DNA from: Caballeronia zhejiangensis
Lineage (GTDB): Bacteria > Pseudomonadota > Gammaproteobacteria > Burkholderiales > Burkholderiaceae
Length of the DNA: 64,000 bases
Direction of reading: 5' to 3'
Assembly: GCF_000698575.1 (NCBI RefSeq)
Contig: NZ_JFHD01000002.1
Location: 186,001-250,000, forward strand
The position numbers and the translations under genes are program-made. Positions 53,149 to 62,126 of this stretch are shown here, piece by piece; position 1 is the stretch's first letter, and each line of letters begins with the position of its first letter. Under the pieces are notes generated by a model. That model did no database searches, was not told the DNA's origin, and worked only from the letters and a program-made list of their open reading frames with translations.

Positions 53149-55737
53149 ATGCGCCGTGCCGAGGAGTCACTGTTGAACCATTCCATCGATAACCCGAACG
53201 ACGTCGTGCTGCTCGCGCCGTTCACCGGTCCCGTCGTGCCGCTCGCCGACGTGCCGGATCCCGTGTTCGCCGAGGGCATGTTCGGCGACGGCATCGGCAT
53301 CGATCCGCTCGATAACGTGCTCGTCTCGCCCTGCGACGGCACCATCACGCATCTGGCGCGCACGCATCACGCCGTGACGCTGCGCACGAAGGAAGGCGCC
53401 GAGATTCTCGTGCATATCGGCATCGACACGGTCGAGCTGGGCGGCAAGGGCTTCACGCCGAAGATCCAGCAAGGCGCGACGGTGCGCGCGGGCGAGCCGC
53501 TGATCGAGTTCGATGCGGATTTCGTCGCGCAGCACGCGCCGAGCCTCGTTTCGGTAATCGCGATCGCCAACGGCGATGCCTTCGATATCATCGATCGCGC
53601 CGGCCGCGGCGTGCTGAAAGCGGGCTCGCGCCTGCTGGTTCTGCGCGCCAAGGACGGCGAGAAAGCCGAGACGGCGCGCGCGGGCGCGGTCGTTCTCGAC
53701 GAAGCGCGCCGCAGCCTGACGCTCTCCCATGCGGGCGGCCTCCATGCGCGTCCGGCGGCGCGGGCACGCGAAGCTTCCCGCGGTTTCGACGCGAAGGTCG
53801 AAGTGCGCTACGAAGGCAAGAAGGCGCCAGTGGAAAGCGTCGTTGGCCTGCTCGGCCTCGGTGCGGGCGAGGGCGCGACCATCGAGCTCGTCGGCATCGG
53901 CGTGCAGGCGCAACAGGCGGTCGAAGCGGTCGCGGTGGAATTGGTGCGCGCGGCGCAAGGCGAAGTCGAAGAATCGCCCGCGCGCGAGAAGTCGCCCGCG
54001 CCGGTCGTGCAAGCCACGCGAACGGGCGAGCCGTTGCCGCCGAACACGCTCGCGGGCGTGTGCGCGGCGCCGGGCATCGCGATCGGCAAGCTGGTGCGCT
54101 GGGACGATCAGGAAATCGTGCCGCCGGAACAGGCGAGCGGCGCGTCGGCGGCGGAAAGCCGCGCGCTCGATAAAGCCATCGCCCAGGTCGATGCCGAACT
54201 CGGCGAAACCGTGCGTACCGCGTCGCAGCGCGGCGCGGTCGGCGAAGCGGGCATTTTCGCGGTGCATCGCGTGCTGCTCGAAGATCCGACGCTTCTCGAC
54301 GCCGCGCGCGATCTCATCAGCCTCGGCAAGAGCGCGGGCTTCGCATGGCGCGAGGCGATCCGCGCGCAGATCGCGCTGCTCTCGAACGTGCAGGACGAAC
54401 TGCTCGCCGAGCGCGCGGCCGATCTTCGCGACATCGAAAAGCGCGTGTTGCGCGCGCTCGGCCTCAACAACACGGCGGCGCTCGAGTTGCCTCAGGAAGC
54501 CGTGCTCGCCGCCACGGAATTCACGCCGTCCGATCTGTCGTCGCTCGACCGCACGCGCGTCACCGCGCTCGTGATGGCGCGCGGCGGCGCGACCTCGCAC
54601 GCGGCGATCATCGCGCGGCAGATCGGCATTCCGGCGCTCGTCGCGATCGGCGATGCGCTGCACGCGATTCCCGAAGGCACGCAAGTCGTCGTCGATGCAT
54701 CGGCGGGACGCATCGAGCATGCGCCGACCGCGCTCGACGTCGAGCGCGCACGCAACGAGCGCGAGCGGCTCGCGGGCGTGCGTGAAGCGAACCGCAAGCT
54801 GTCGCGCGAAGCGGCATCGACGAAGGATGGCCGCGCGATCGAAGTCGCCGCGAACATCGCGACGCTCGACGACGCGAAAGCCGCCGTCGAAAACGGCGCC
54901 GATGCGGTCGGCCTGTTGCGCACCGAACTGCTGTTCATTCATCGCCAGTCGGCGCCGACGGTCGCGGAGCACGCGCAAAGCTATCAGGGCATCGTCGATG
55001 CCTTGCAGGGCCGCACCGCGATCATCCGCACGCTCGATGTCGGCGCGGACAAGGAAGTCGATTATCTGACGCTGCCGCCCGAGGAAAATCCGGCGCTCGG
55101 GCTGCGCGGCATCCGGCTCGCGCAAGTGCGCCCCGATCTGCTCGATGACCAGTTGCGCGGCCTGCTCGCCGTGAAGCCGGCGGGCGCGCTGCGAATCCTG
55201 TTGCCGATGGTCACCGATTCCGGCGAACTGCAGCGCTTGCGTGCGCGCATCGACGAACTGGCGCGCGAAGCGGGCCGCACCGATCCGGTCGACGTGGGCG
55301 TGATGATCGAAGTGCCGTCGGCGGCGCTGCTTGCCGACCAACTGGCGAAATACGGCGATTTCCTCTCGATCGGCACCAACGATCTCACGCAGTACACGCT
55401 CGCGATGGACCGTTGCCAGCCCGATCTCGCCGCGCAATCCGACGGCCTGCATCCGGCCGTGCTGCGTCTCATCAAGGCGGCGGTGCAGGGCGCGGAGAAG
55501 CACGGCAAGTGGGTCGGCGTGTGCGGCGCGCTCGGCGGCGATCCGGTCGCGGCGCCCTTGCTCATCGGACTCGGCGTGACGGAATTGTCGGTCGATCCGG
55601 TGTCGGTGCCCGGCATCAAGGCACGCGTGCGCAATCTCGATTACCAACTGTGCCGTCAGCGCGCCGAGGATTGCCTCGCGCTCGAATCGGCTCAGGCAGT
55701 AAGAGCGGCAAGCCGCGAAATCTGGCCGCAGGACTGA
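53149..55737 (+). CDS. nagF: Fused PTS EIIA(Glc type)-HPr-EI protein
   Basis: An 862-residue multi-domain phosphotransfer protein. Order: EIIA of the glucose type (about 15-170) with His89 in ILVHIGIDTVEL; HPr (about 185-275) with His199 in GGLHARPAARA; EI (about 300-850) with His484 in GGATSHAAIIARQIGIP, GLLRTELLFIH, RTLDVGADKEVDYL, IGTNDLTQYTLAMDR and VCGALGGDP. It would carry phosphate from PEP to the IIB domain of NagE encoded next. In VCGALGGDP the cysteine of EI is kept. ATG 53149 starts 12 bp after the deaminase gene. Confidence 0.93.
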   Translation: MRRAEESLLNHSIDNPNDVVLLAPFTGPVVPLADVPDPVFAEGMFGDGIGIDPLDNVLVSPCDGTITHLARTHHAVTLRTKEGAEILVHIGIDTVELGGKGFTPKIQQGATVRAGEPLIEFDADFVAQHAPSLVSVIAIANGDAFDIIDRAGRGVLKAGSRLLVLRAKDGEKAETARAGAVVLDEARRSLTLSHAGGLHARPAARAREASRGFDAKVEVRYEGKKAPVESVVGLLGLGAGEGATIELVGIGVQAQQAVEAVAVELVRAAQGEVEESPAREKSPAPVVQATRTGEPLPPNTLAGVCAAPGIAIGKLVRWDDQEIVPPEQASGASAAESRALDKAIAQVDAELGETVRTASQRGAVGEAGIFAVHRVLLEDPTLLDAARDLISLGKSAGFAWREAIRAQIALLSNVQDELLAERAADLRDIEKRVLRALGLNNTAALELPQEAVLAATEFTPSDLSSLDRTRVTALVMARGGATSHAAIIARQIGIPALVAIGDALHAIPEGTQVVVDASAGRIEHAPTALDVERARNERERLAGVREANRKLSREAASTKDGRAIEVAANIATLDDAKAAVENGADAVGLLRTELLFIHRQSAPTVAEHAQSYQGIVDALQGRTAIIRTLDVGADKEVDYLTLPPEENPALGLRGIRLAQVRPDLLDDQLRGLLAVKPAGALRILLPMVTDSGELQRLRARIDELAREAGRTDPVDVGVMIEVPSAALLADQLAKYGDFLSIGTNDLTQYTLAMDRCQPDLAAQSDGLHPAVLRLIKAAVQGAEKHGKWVGVCGALGGDPVAAPLLIGLGVTELSVDPVSVPGIKARVRNLDYQLCRQRAEDCLALESAQAVRAASREIWPQD

Positions 55738-55824
55738 ACGTCTTCCCTGCAGCCAGCTTCACGGATGCCTTTTCAGCAATCCCCGAAGCAGCAAAGACAA
55801 GACCTATATTTTTTGGAGAACCCG

Positions 55825-57615
55825 ATGGACGCCAACCCGTTTGCAAAGATGCAGCGACTAGGCCGCGCGCTGATGCTGCCGATCGCCGTACTACCGGTGG
55901 CCGGCCTGCTTTTGCGTCTCGGCCAGCCCGATGTCTTCAACATCAAGATGATCGCGGACGCCGGCGACGCGATCTTCACCAATCTGCCGCTCTTGTTCGC
56001 GATCGGCGTGGCGGTGGGCTTCGCGAAGGACAACAACGGCACGGCGGGTCTCGCCGGCGCGATCGGCTACCTCATCGAAGTGGCCGTGATGAAGGACATC
56101 AACGACAAGCTCAACATGGGCGTGCTGTCGGGGATCATCGCCGGTATGGTGGCCGGCTATCTGTATAACCGATACAAGGACATCAAGCTGCCCGAGTATC
56201 TGGCATTCTTCGGCGGCAAGCGCTTCGTGCCGATCGTGACAGGCGTCGCGTGTCTGGTGCTCGGCATCGTCTTCGGCTACATCTGGCAGCCGGTGCAGGC
56301 GGCCATCGACGGCGCGGGCAACTGGCTGACGACCGCCGGCGCGCTCGGCACCTTCGTGTTCGGCGTGCTGAACCGCATCCTGCTGGTTACGGGTCTGCAT
56401 CACATCATCAACTCGCTCGCGTGGTTCGTGTTCGGCTCGTTCACGCCGCCCGACGGCGGCGCGATCGTGCACGGCGACCTGCATCGCTTCTTCGCGGGCG
56501 ACAAGACGGCGGGCGGCTTCATGACGGGCTTCTTCCCGGTGATGATGTTCGGTCTCCCGGCCGCGTGCCTCGCGATGTTCCATGAAGCGCCGAAGGAGCG
56601 CCGCGCGATCGTCGGCGGCCTGCTGTTCTCCATGGCCCTGACCGCATTCCTGACGGGCGTGACCGAGCCGATCGAATACTCGTTCATGTTCCTGGCTCCG
56701 GTGCTCTACGGCATCCACGCAGTGCTGACGGGCCTGTCGCTCGCCATCTGCTCGGCGCTCGGCATCCATCTGGGCTTCACGTTCTCGGCGGGCGCGATCG
56801 ACTACGTGCTGAACTACGGTCTGTCGCAGCGCGGCTGGCTGGCGCTCGTGGTCGGTGCGGTGTACTTCGTCATCTATTACGGCCTGTTCCGCTTCTTTAT
56901 CCGCAAGTTCAACATGGCGACGCCGGGCCGCGAGCCGGCCACGACCGACGCCGAAACCGACGTGGCGCAAACCGTCGATGGCGGCCTGATTCCGCCCGTG
57001 CCCGGCGCGGCAGCAGCCGTGTCGAACACGCGCGCTGCGAAGTACGTCGCGGCGCTCGGCGGCGCATCGAATCTGACGCTCGTCGATGCCTGCACGACGC
57101 GTCTGCGTCTGTCGGTCGTGGATTCGGAGAAGGTGTCGGAGCCGCAGTTGAAGAGCATCGGCGCGCGCGGCGTGTTGAAGCGCGGCGCGACCAACGTCCA
57201 GGTGATCATCGGGCCGGAAGCCGATCTGATCGCCGATGAAATCCGCAGCGAACTCGAGCATTCGTCGACGCGCGGCGCAACGCCCGCATCGTCGACGCCG
57301 GCGCAACCGGTCGCGGCAGCGGTGAGCGGCGACCAGACGCCCGGCCCGCTCGATCCGGACCCGTTCCGCTGGCTCGCGGTGTTCGGCGGCGCGACCAACG
57401 TGGTATCGCTCGACGCGGTTGCGCAGACGCGCCTGCGCGTGGTCGTGCGCGATCCGTCGTCGGTGGATCGTCAGCGTTTGTCGTCGCTGGATGTGGCGTG
57501 GGTGTCGGCGGATACGTTCCACATCGTCGTGGGCGCGGCGGCGCAGCGCTATGCGGCGCAACTGTCCACGCGCTTGTCCGGCAACGGCGGCGGCGCTGCA
57601 CCGATGCCTGCCTGA
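55825..57615 (+). CDS. nagE: PTS N-acetylglucosamine transporter EIICB with a second, degenerate IIB domain
   Basis: A 596-residue transporter. The membrane IIC domain (about 1-370) has FAKMQRLGRALMLPIAVLPV, GLHHIINSLAWFVFG and TGVTEPIEYSFMFLAP. A first IIB domain follows with phospho-acceptor Cys423 in LVDACTTRLRLS. A Ser/Ala/Pro linker then leads to a second IIB-like domain (about 510-590) where the matching position is Ala533 (DAVAQTRLRVVV), so it cannot be phosphorylated at cysteine. ATG 55825 follows TTGGAGAA; an upstream ATG 55765 lacks conserved sequence. Followed by a perfect palindromic terminator. Confidence 0.93.
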   Translation: MDANPFAKMQRLGRALMLPIAVLPVAGLLLRLGQPDVFNIKMIADAGDAIFTNLPLLFAIGVAVGFAKDNNGTAGLAGAIGYLIEVAVMKDINDKLNMGVLSGIIAGMVAGYLYNRYKDIKLPEYLAFFGGKRFVPIVTGVACLVLGIVFGYIWQPVQAAIDGAGNWLTTAGALGTFVFGVLNRILLVTGLHHIINSLAWFVFGSFTPPDGGAIVHGDLHRFFAGDKTAGGFMTGFFPVMMFGLPAACLAMFHEAPKERRAIVGGLLFSMALTAFLTGVTEPIEYSFMFLAPVLYGIHAVLTGLSLAICSALGIHLGFTFSAGAIDYVLNYGLSQRGWLALVVGAVYFVIYYGLFRFFIRKFNMATPGREPATTDAETDVAQTVDGGLIPPVPGAAAAVSNTRAAKYVAALGGASNLTLVDACTTRLRLSVVDSEKVSEPQLKSIGARGVLKRGATNVQVIIGPEADLIADEIRSELEHSSTRGATPASSTPAQPVAAAVSGDQTPGPLDPDPFRWLAVFGGATNVVSLDAVAQTRLRVVVRDPSSVDRQRLSSLDVAWVSADTFHIVVGAAAQRYAAQLSTRLSGNGGGAAPMPA

Positions 57616-57636
57616 AGCGGTAATCGAAGCTCGATA

Positions 57637-57672
57637 ACAAACGGCGCCCGCGGGCGCCGTTTGTGTTTTCAG
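57637..57672 (+). terminator. Palindromic terminator after nagE
   Basis: ACAAACGGCGCCCG (57637-57650) is directly followed by its complement CGGGCGCCGTTTGT (57651-57664), then GTTTTC. A few central bases would form the loop. Confidence 0.82.
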
Positions 57673-57687
57673 CGAAGTGCCAAAGAA

Positions 57688-57718
57688 AAAGCCCGCCGTC
57701 TCGTCGACGGCGGGCTTT
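57688..57718 (-). terminator. Rho-independent terminator of rpoH
   Basis: AAAGCCCGCCGTC (57688-57700) pairs with GACGGCGGGCTTT (57706-57718). Read on the minus strand, the hairpin is followed by TTTCTTTGG. It lies 29 bp after the rpoH stop. Confidence 0.88.
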
Positions 57719-57746
57719 GCAATTTCTGCAATGGCACAGTCAATTG

Positions 57747-58688
57747 TTACGCGTAGTCATGCAACGCCGAGCGCATCTTCTTCATCGCGCTCGCCTCGAT
57801 CTGGCGAATGCGCTCCGCCGAGACGCCGAACTCGTCGGCCAGTTCATGCAGCGTCTTGCCGCCCGAGCCGTCGTCCTGCACGTCGAGCCAGCGCGCCTTG
57901 ATGATGCGGCGGCTGCGTTCGTCGAGCGATTCGAGTGCATCGGCGAGGCCGTCGCTTTGCAGCCTGTCGTGCTGCCGCGCGGCGATGACGTTAGTCGGCT
58001 CGTTGTGCGAGTCGGCCAGATAGGCGATGGGCGCGTACGCTTCCTCGCCATCCTCGACCTGGCCTTCGAGCGCGATATCGCCGCCCGACAAGCGCGTTTC
58101 CATCTCCGCGACTTCCTCGCGCTTTACGTTCAGCTCGCTCGCGAGACCTTCGATCTCGTCCGGCGTGAACGCGGAATGGCTGGTCTTGTGACTGCGCAGA
58201 TTGAAGAACAGCTTGCGCTGCGCCTTGGTCGTCGCGACCTTCACCATGCGCCAGTTGCGCAGGATGTACTCGTGAATCTCGGCCTTGATCCAGTGCATCG
58301 CATACGACACCAGGCGCACGTTTTGCTCTGGGTCGAAGCGCTTCACCGCTTTCATCAGACCGATGTTGCCTTCCTGGATCAGGTCGGCGTGCGGCAAGCC
58401 GTAACCGAGATAGTTACGGGCGATCGACACGACGAGGCGCAGGTGCGAAAGCACCAGCTGGCGCGCGGCGTTCAGGTTGCCCTGCTCGCGGAATTCGGTG
58501 GCGTACTGTCGTTCCTCCGCCTGCGAAAGCATCGGAATACGGTTCACTGCTTGTATGTATGAATCGATGTTGCCGATCTGGCCGGTCAGCATCGACGACT
58601 GCGCGTACGTCAGCGCGCCTGCCGAAGATGCCTTGGCAGGTGCCGAGCTCACAACATTCGGAAGGGTCATCGCATTGGTCACGCTCAT
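57747..58688 (-). CDS. rpoH: RNA polymerase sigma-32 factor
   Basis: Heat-shock sigma factor of 313 residues. Region 2: HLRLVVSIARNYLGYGLPHADLIQEGNIGLMKAV (cut motif: DLIQEGNIGLMKAV), then RLVSYAMHWIKAEIHEYILRNW; the sigma-32-specific RpoH box-like stretch QRKLFFNLRS; region 4 with ELADEFGVSAERIRQIEASAMKKMR. ATG 58688 follows AAGGAG. A perfect CIRCE element lies 59-85 bp upstream, so HrcA probably adds a second layer of control. Confidence 0.97.
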   Translation of the reverse strand: MSVTNAMTLPNVVSSAPAKASSAGALTYAQSSMLTGQIGNIDSYIQAVNRIPMLSQAEERQYATEFREQGNLNAARQLVLSHLRLVVSIARNYLGYGLPHADLIQEGNIGLMKAVKRFDPEQNVRLVSYAMHWIKAEIHEYILRNWRMVKVATTKAQRKLFFNLRSHKTSHSAFTPDEIEGLASELNVKREEVAEMETRLSGGDIALEGQVEDGEEAYAPIAYLADSHNEPTNVIAARQHDRLQSDGLADALESLDERSRRIIKARWLDVQDDGSGGKTLHELADEFGVSAERIRQIEASAMKKMRSALHDYA

Positions 58689-59045
58689 AAGCTCCTTATC
58701 AACAATTCACGTGCCGCTTAACGACCGCGGCAAGTCAGACACGATATTAGCACTCCAGTCCATCGAGTGCTAAGTGTTAGAGCAGAGGGGAATGTGGGAG
58801 TTCCCACAAAAACTATCGAATTTGCGGGTCCAATAGGACGGACTGTTGCGCGAGCAGCGGAAGAAACTACCGGAGGCTGAAACGTTTTCGCATCATTTAC
58901 CTTACTTGCCCACTGTCGCGATCAGAAATTCTACAAACGGGGGCGCGCTGATGCGATTTCTGCAAATGTTTTAAAACGTCACTAGAATCGCCAAGCGACA
59001 GCAATTTACGAAACACACCCGCTATCCGAGCAAATTGGGGTGCAA
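58689..59045. other. Divergent region between rpoH and the PagL-like gene
   Basis: 357 bp without a gene. The minus-strand side carries the CIRCE element at 58747-58773 and the rpoH ribosome binding site. The plus-strand side, upstream of the PagL-like gene, has no clear promoter pair that I can fix. Confidence 0.6.
58747..58773. promoter_or_regulatory. CIRCE element (HrcA operator) upstream of rpoH
   Basis: TTAGCACTC (58747-58755), nine bases, GAGTGCTAA (58765-58773): an exact match to the CIRCE consensus. It lies 59-85 bp before the rpoH start codon. HrcA repressors bind CIRCE in front of groESL and dnaK-type genes; control of rpoH by HrcA links the two heat-shock systems. Confidence 0.95.
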
Positions 59046-59612
59046 ATGCATAAAAACAAGAGTTCGTGGCCCCGCCCGCTAGCGCGCGTGGCGGTTTGTA
59101 CTGCATTGGGTCTCGCGTCGGCGGCGGCTCATGCCGACCGATTCGGTGTCCAGATCGCCGGCGGCGTCGCCGACCACGACATCAAGAAGGCCGATCTCGG
59201 CCTGTCCTGGGATCCGGGCCTCACCTGGTGGGAGATCGGCGGTTTTCACTTCACGCTCATCGGCGAAGGTCACGTGTCCTACTGGCACACGACCGAGGAC
59301 AACGCCGTGCATCCGAACATATGGGAATTCGGCATTACGCCAGTGCTGCGCTTCGTGAAGAGCTCGGGCTACTTCCGGCCGTTCATCGAGGCGGGCGTCG
59401 GCGTGCGGCTGCTCTCGCACACGCGCATCACCGAGGATTTCAGCGTCGGGTCGGCGTTCCAGTTCGCGGACATGGTGGGCGTCGGCATGATCTTCGGGTC
59501 GAAGCAGAGCTATCAAGCGGGATTTCGCTTTCAGCATCTGTCGAACGGCGGTATCAAAGAGCCGAATCCTGGTATAAATTTCAGCCAGCTATATCTGCAA
59601 TACAACTTCTGA
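59046..59612 (+). CDS. pagL: PagL-like lipid A 3-O-deacylase
   Basis: Outer-membrane beta-barrel enzyme that removes the 3-O acyl chain of lipid A. The 188-residue product has a signal peptide (about 1-30, cleavage after AHA) and barrel strands ending with the typical aromatic C-terminus QLYLQYNF. The catalytic H-x-S is present in FRFQHLSNGG (His164, Ser166). Asn178 stands at the spacing where P. aeruginosa PagL has its third residue, Glu140. ATG 59046 is used; GTG 59040 is possible. Confidence 0.87.
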   Translation: MHKNKSSWPRPLARVAVCTALGLASAAAHADRFGVQIAGGVADHDIKKADLGLSWDPGLTWWEIGGFHFTLIGEGHVSYWHTTEDNAVHPNIWEFGITPVLRFVKSSGYFRPFIEAGVGVRLLSHTRITEDFSVGSAFQFADMVGVGMIFGSKQSYQAGFRFQHLSNGGIKEPNPGINFSQLYLQYNF

Positions 59613-59657
59613 CGAGGCGCCGGCGCATCGGTTCCTCGACACAAGGGGAATCGACAG

Positions 59658-60041
59658 ATGCCGGCAAAAACCATTGAGGCCATCCGCGGCCTCGAGCGCG
59701 ATCGCTTCCGTGCCATGGTCGAGGGCGACGGCCCGGCGCTGGACGCGCTGCTGGCCGAGAACGTCAGCTACGTCCACACGAACGGCAAGCGGGAGACGAA
59801 GCGCCAGTTCATCGACGCGATCACCGCGGGCCGCCGCCGCTATCGGCAGATCGAAATTCAGTCGCAGGATGTGCTGCCCGCCGGCCGCGATACGTGCCTC
59901 GTGTCGGGCCGTGCGCTGATCGAGATGGAATCGAAGAACGGCGCGCTGCTGTTTCCGATCGCCTACACCGCCGTCCATGTGCAGACCGAAGGCCAATGGC
60001 AGCTGCTGGCCCTGCAGGCGACGCGCGTGGCGCTCGAATAG
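59658..60041 (+). CDS. NTF2-like/DUF4440 protein
   Basis: A 127-residue protein with the cone-shaped NTF2-like fold: ALDALLAENVSYVHTNGKRETKRQFIDAI, YRQIEIQSQDVLPAG and the end QWQLLALQATRVALE. DUF4440 members are small enzymes or ligand-binding proteins with many roles, so no substrate is proposed. It lies 45 bp after the PagL-like gene on the same strand and converges on leuA. Confidence 0.85.
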   Translation: MPAKTIEAIRGLERDRFRAMVEGDGPALDALLAENVSYVHTNGKRETKRQFIDAITAGRRRYRQIEIQSQDVLPAGRDTCLVSGRALIEMESKNGALLFPIAYTAVHVQTEGQWQLLALQATRVALE

Positions 60042-60057
60042 CCACGCGCGCCGCCCA

Positions 60058-61710
60058 TCACGCTTCCACGGCTTCGTCTTGCCGCAGGTTGTCCACGACG
60101 CGCCCGGAGCGGTTGACCGCGCTCACGACGGCATCGGCGACCGCGAGCGCCGGATTCGCATGCACCGCGACGCCGAAGCGCGTCGGCCCGTCTCCGACAC
60201 GACAGCCGACGAACGCCGCCGTGTCGCCGTTCGCCGTCACGGACGTCTCGAACCAGTTCACGCTCGCGTCCACGCCGAGCGCGGCGGCGACCGCCTGCGC
60301 GTGAGCGTCGCCGCTCGTCGCAGCCACTACGGCCGGTAATGCGACGCGCCTTTCGAATACCGTAAGCGTCGAAACGTCGATGCGCGATACCGGCCCGCCC
60401 GCATCGAAATACTCGCGCTTGAAGAGCTCGCAGATCGCTTCGCCGCTGATTTCCGCGCCGGATGCATCGGTGACTTTCTGGACGGCGTGGCTGAATTCGA
60501 TCTGCACGCGGCGCGGCGGCGTGAAGCCGAGACCGCGTTCGAGCAGATACGTCGAACCGCCCTTTCCGGACTGGCTGTTCACGCGGATCACGGCGTCGTA
60601 GCTGCGGCCGAGATCAGCCGGATCGATCGGCAGATAGGGCACTTCCCACACCGTGCCCGGCACGCGCTGCGCGAAGCCCTTGCGGATCGCGTCCTGATGC
60701 GAACCCGAAAACGCGGTGAACACGAGATCGCCCGCGTACGGATGGCGTGGATGCACCGGAATCTGATTGCAGCGCTCGACGACGCGGCGCACGGCGTCGA
60801 TATCGGAAAAATCGAGGCCCGGATCCACGCCTTGCGTGTAGAGATTCATCGCGAGCGTCACGAGATCGACATTGCCGGTGCGCTCGCCGTTGCCGAAGAG
60901 GCAGCCTTCGATGCGATCCGCGCCAGCGAGCAACGCCATTTCCGCCGCCGCGACGGCCGTGCCGCGATCGTTATGCGGATGCACCGACAGCACGATGCTG
61001 TCGCGAAAGCCCATGTTGCGGTCCATCCACTCGATCTGATCGGCGAAGACGTTGGGCGTTGCCGCTTCGACGGTCGCGGGCAGATTCACGATCATTTTGT
61101 GATCGGGCGTCGGACGCCACATTTGCGCGACGGCATCGCAGACTTCGCGCGCGAACGACAGCTCCGTCATGCTGAAGGTTTCGGGCGAGTACTGATAGAT
61201 CCAGTGCGTGTCCGGCCGCGCCGCCGCGCATTCCTTGATGATGCGCGTGCCTTCGACCGCCAGCGCCTTCACTTCGTCCTTCGACTGGTTGAACACGATC
61301 TTGCGGAACGACGGCGCGATCGCGTTATAGAGATGCACGATCACCTTGCTCGCACCTTCCACCGCTTCGAACGTGCGCTCGATCAGTTCGCGGCGCGACT
61401 GCACGAGCACTTCGATGGTCACGTCGTCCGGAATGCGCTTTTCGTCGATCAGCTTGCGCACGAAGTCGAAATCCGTCTGCGATGCCGACGGGAAGCCCAC
61501 CTCGATTTCCTTGAACCCGATTTTCACCAGCATCTCGAAGAACTCGAGCTTCGCTGCGATGCTCATCGGCTCGATGAGCGACTGGTTGCCGTCGCGCAGA
61601 TCGGTGCTCATCCAGACGGGCGCTTTTTCGATCGTGCGGTTCGGCCAGCGGCGGCCATTCAGACGGACTTGCGGAAACGGACGGTATTTCTCGGCGGGGT
61701 TCGGCATCAT
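60058..61710 (-). CDS. leuA: 2-Isopropylmalate synthase, yeast/actinobacterial type
   Basis: First committed step of leucine synthesis (acetyl-CoA plus 2-oxoisovalerate). The 550-residue enzyme has [18 protein letters not shown], the metal/acyl site [15 protein letters not shown] and [19 protein letters not shown], and a C-terminal LeuA regulatory domain with the leucine-binding region. Its length and start ([14 protein letters not shown]) fit the longer type found in yeast and Mycobacterium, distinct from the shorter E. coli-type LeuA. ATG 61710 (or 61707) is used; the frame is open to 61791. No leucine-rich leader was seen upstream. Confidence 0.95.
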   Translation of the reverse strand: MMPNPAEKYRPFPQVRLNGRRWPNRTIEKAPVWMSTDLRDGNQSLIEPMSIAAKLEFFEMLVKIGFKEIEVGFPSASQTDFDFVRKLIDEKRIPDDVTIEVLVQSRRELIERTFEAVEGASKVIVHLYNAIAPSFRKIVFNQSKDEVKALAVEGTRIIKECAAARPDTHWIYQYSPETFSMTELSFAREVCDAVAQMWRPTPDHKMIVNLPATVEAATPNVFADQIEWMDRNMGFRDSIVLSVHPHNDRGTAVAAAEMALLAGADRIEGCLFGNGERTGNVDLVTLAMNLYTQGVDPGLDFSDIDAVRRVVERCNQIPVHPRHPYAGDLVFTAFSGSHQDAIRKGFAQRVPGTVWEVPYLPIDPADLGRSYDAVIRVNSQSGKGGSTYLLERGLGFTPPRRVQIEFSHAVQKVTDASGAEISGEAICELFKREYFDAGGPVSRIDVSTLTVFERRVALPAVVAATSGDAHAQAVAAALGVDASVNWFETSVTANGDTAAFVGCRVGDGPTRFGVAVHANPALAVADAVVSAVNRSGRVVDNLRQDEAVEA

Positions 61711-62126
61711 GATCGTCGATCTCTCTTCGGACGGTTTGCGTAGCGTCTGCGAGAGAGGCCGTGTCCGGCGGCTGGCCGGGCGTGGCGGCATGCACGTAAG
61801 ACCGGGCGGCGCGCGCGTTCACACGAATCACGGGCGATGGTGACGCCTGCGACCAACGTGAACGTGCGCGAAGCAGCGTGCATGTGACCCTCGCGTTTCC
61901 GTTTCGCGGGATGCGCGAACGAAAAGCTGACGACTACGGTTGGTAAGAAAAGGTACTGCGGGAAACTTCTGGAGGACCGCGCGACTTGCGAACGCACGGC
62001 GCTACGTCTGGCGACTTACGCTAGACGTAGCGATAGGGGCCGCGCTAGGCGGCCCGAAATAATTCGGAGGGAGGAAAACTGGGTCAAGCGCATGCGTTCG
62101 ACTTTAAACCAGCGTTGAATAGTGTG
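61711..62126 (-). other. 416-bp region upstream of leuA with two hairpins
   Basis: No gene was recognised. Two perfect stem-loops lie side by side at 62001-62055, just downstream of the minus-strand YbiB-like gene. Nearer to leuA no run of leucine codons, T-box or clear promoter pair was found. Confidence 0.45.
62001..62055. repeat. Two adjacent perfect stem-loops between ybiB and leuA
   Basis: First: GCTACGTCT (62001-62009) with AGACGTAGC (62023-62031), 13-nt loop. Second: GGGCCGC (62037-62043) with GCGGCCC (62049-62055), loop GCTAG. Neither is followed by a T-run on the minus strand. They may end or protect the ybiB transcript or be regulator sites. Confidence 0.55.

Noticed and set aside
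53167..55647. Long open frame antisense to the EIIA-HPr-EI fusion
   Set aside because: It mirrors codon bias of the real gene and has low-complexity Arg-rich translation. No second overlapping gene is supported.
61711..62000. Leucine attenuator or T-box before leuA
   Set aside because: No run of leucine codons in a short leader ORF and no T-box-like sequence could be found on the minus strand.
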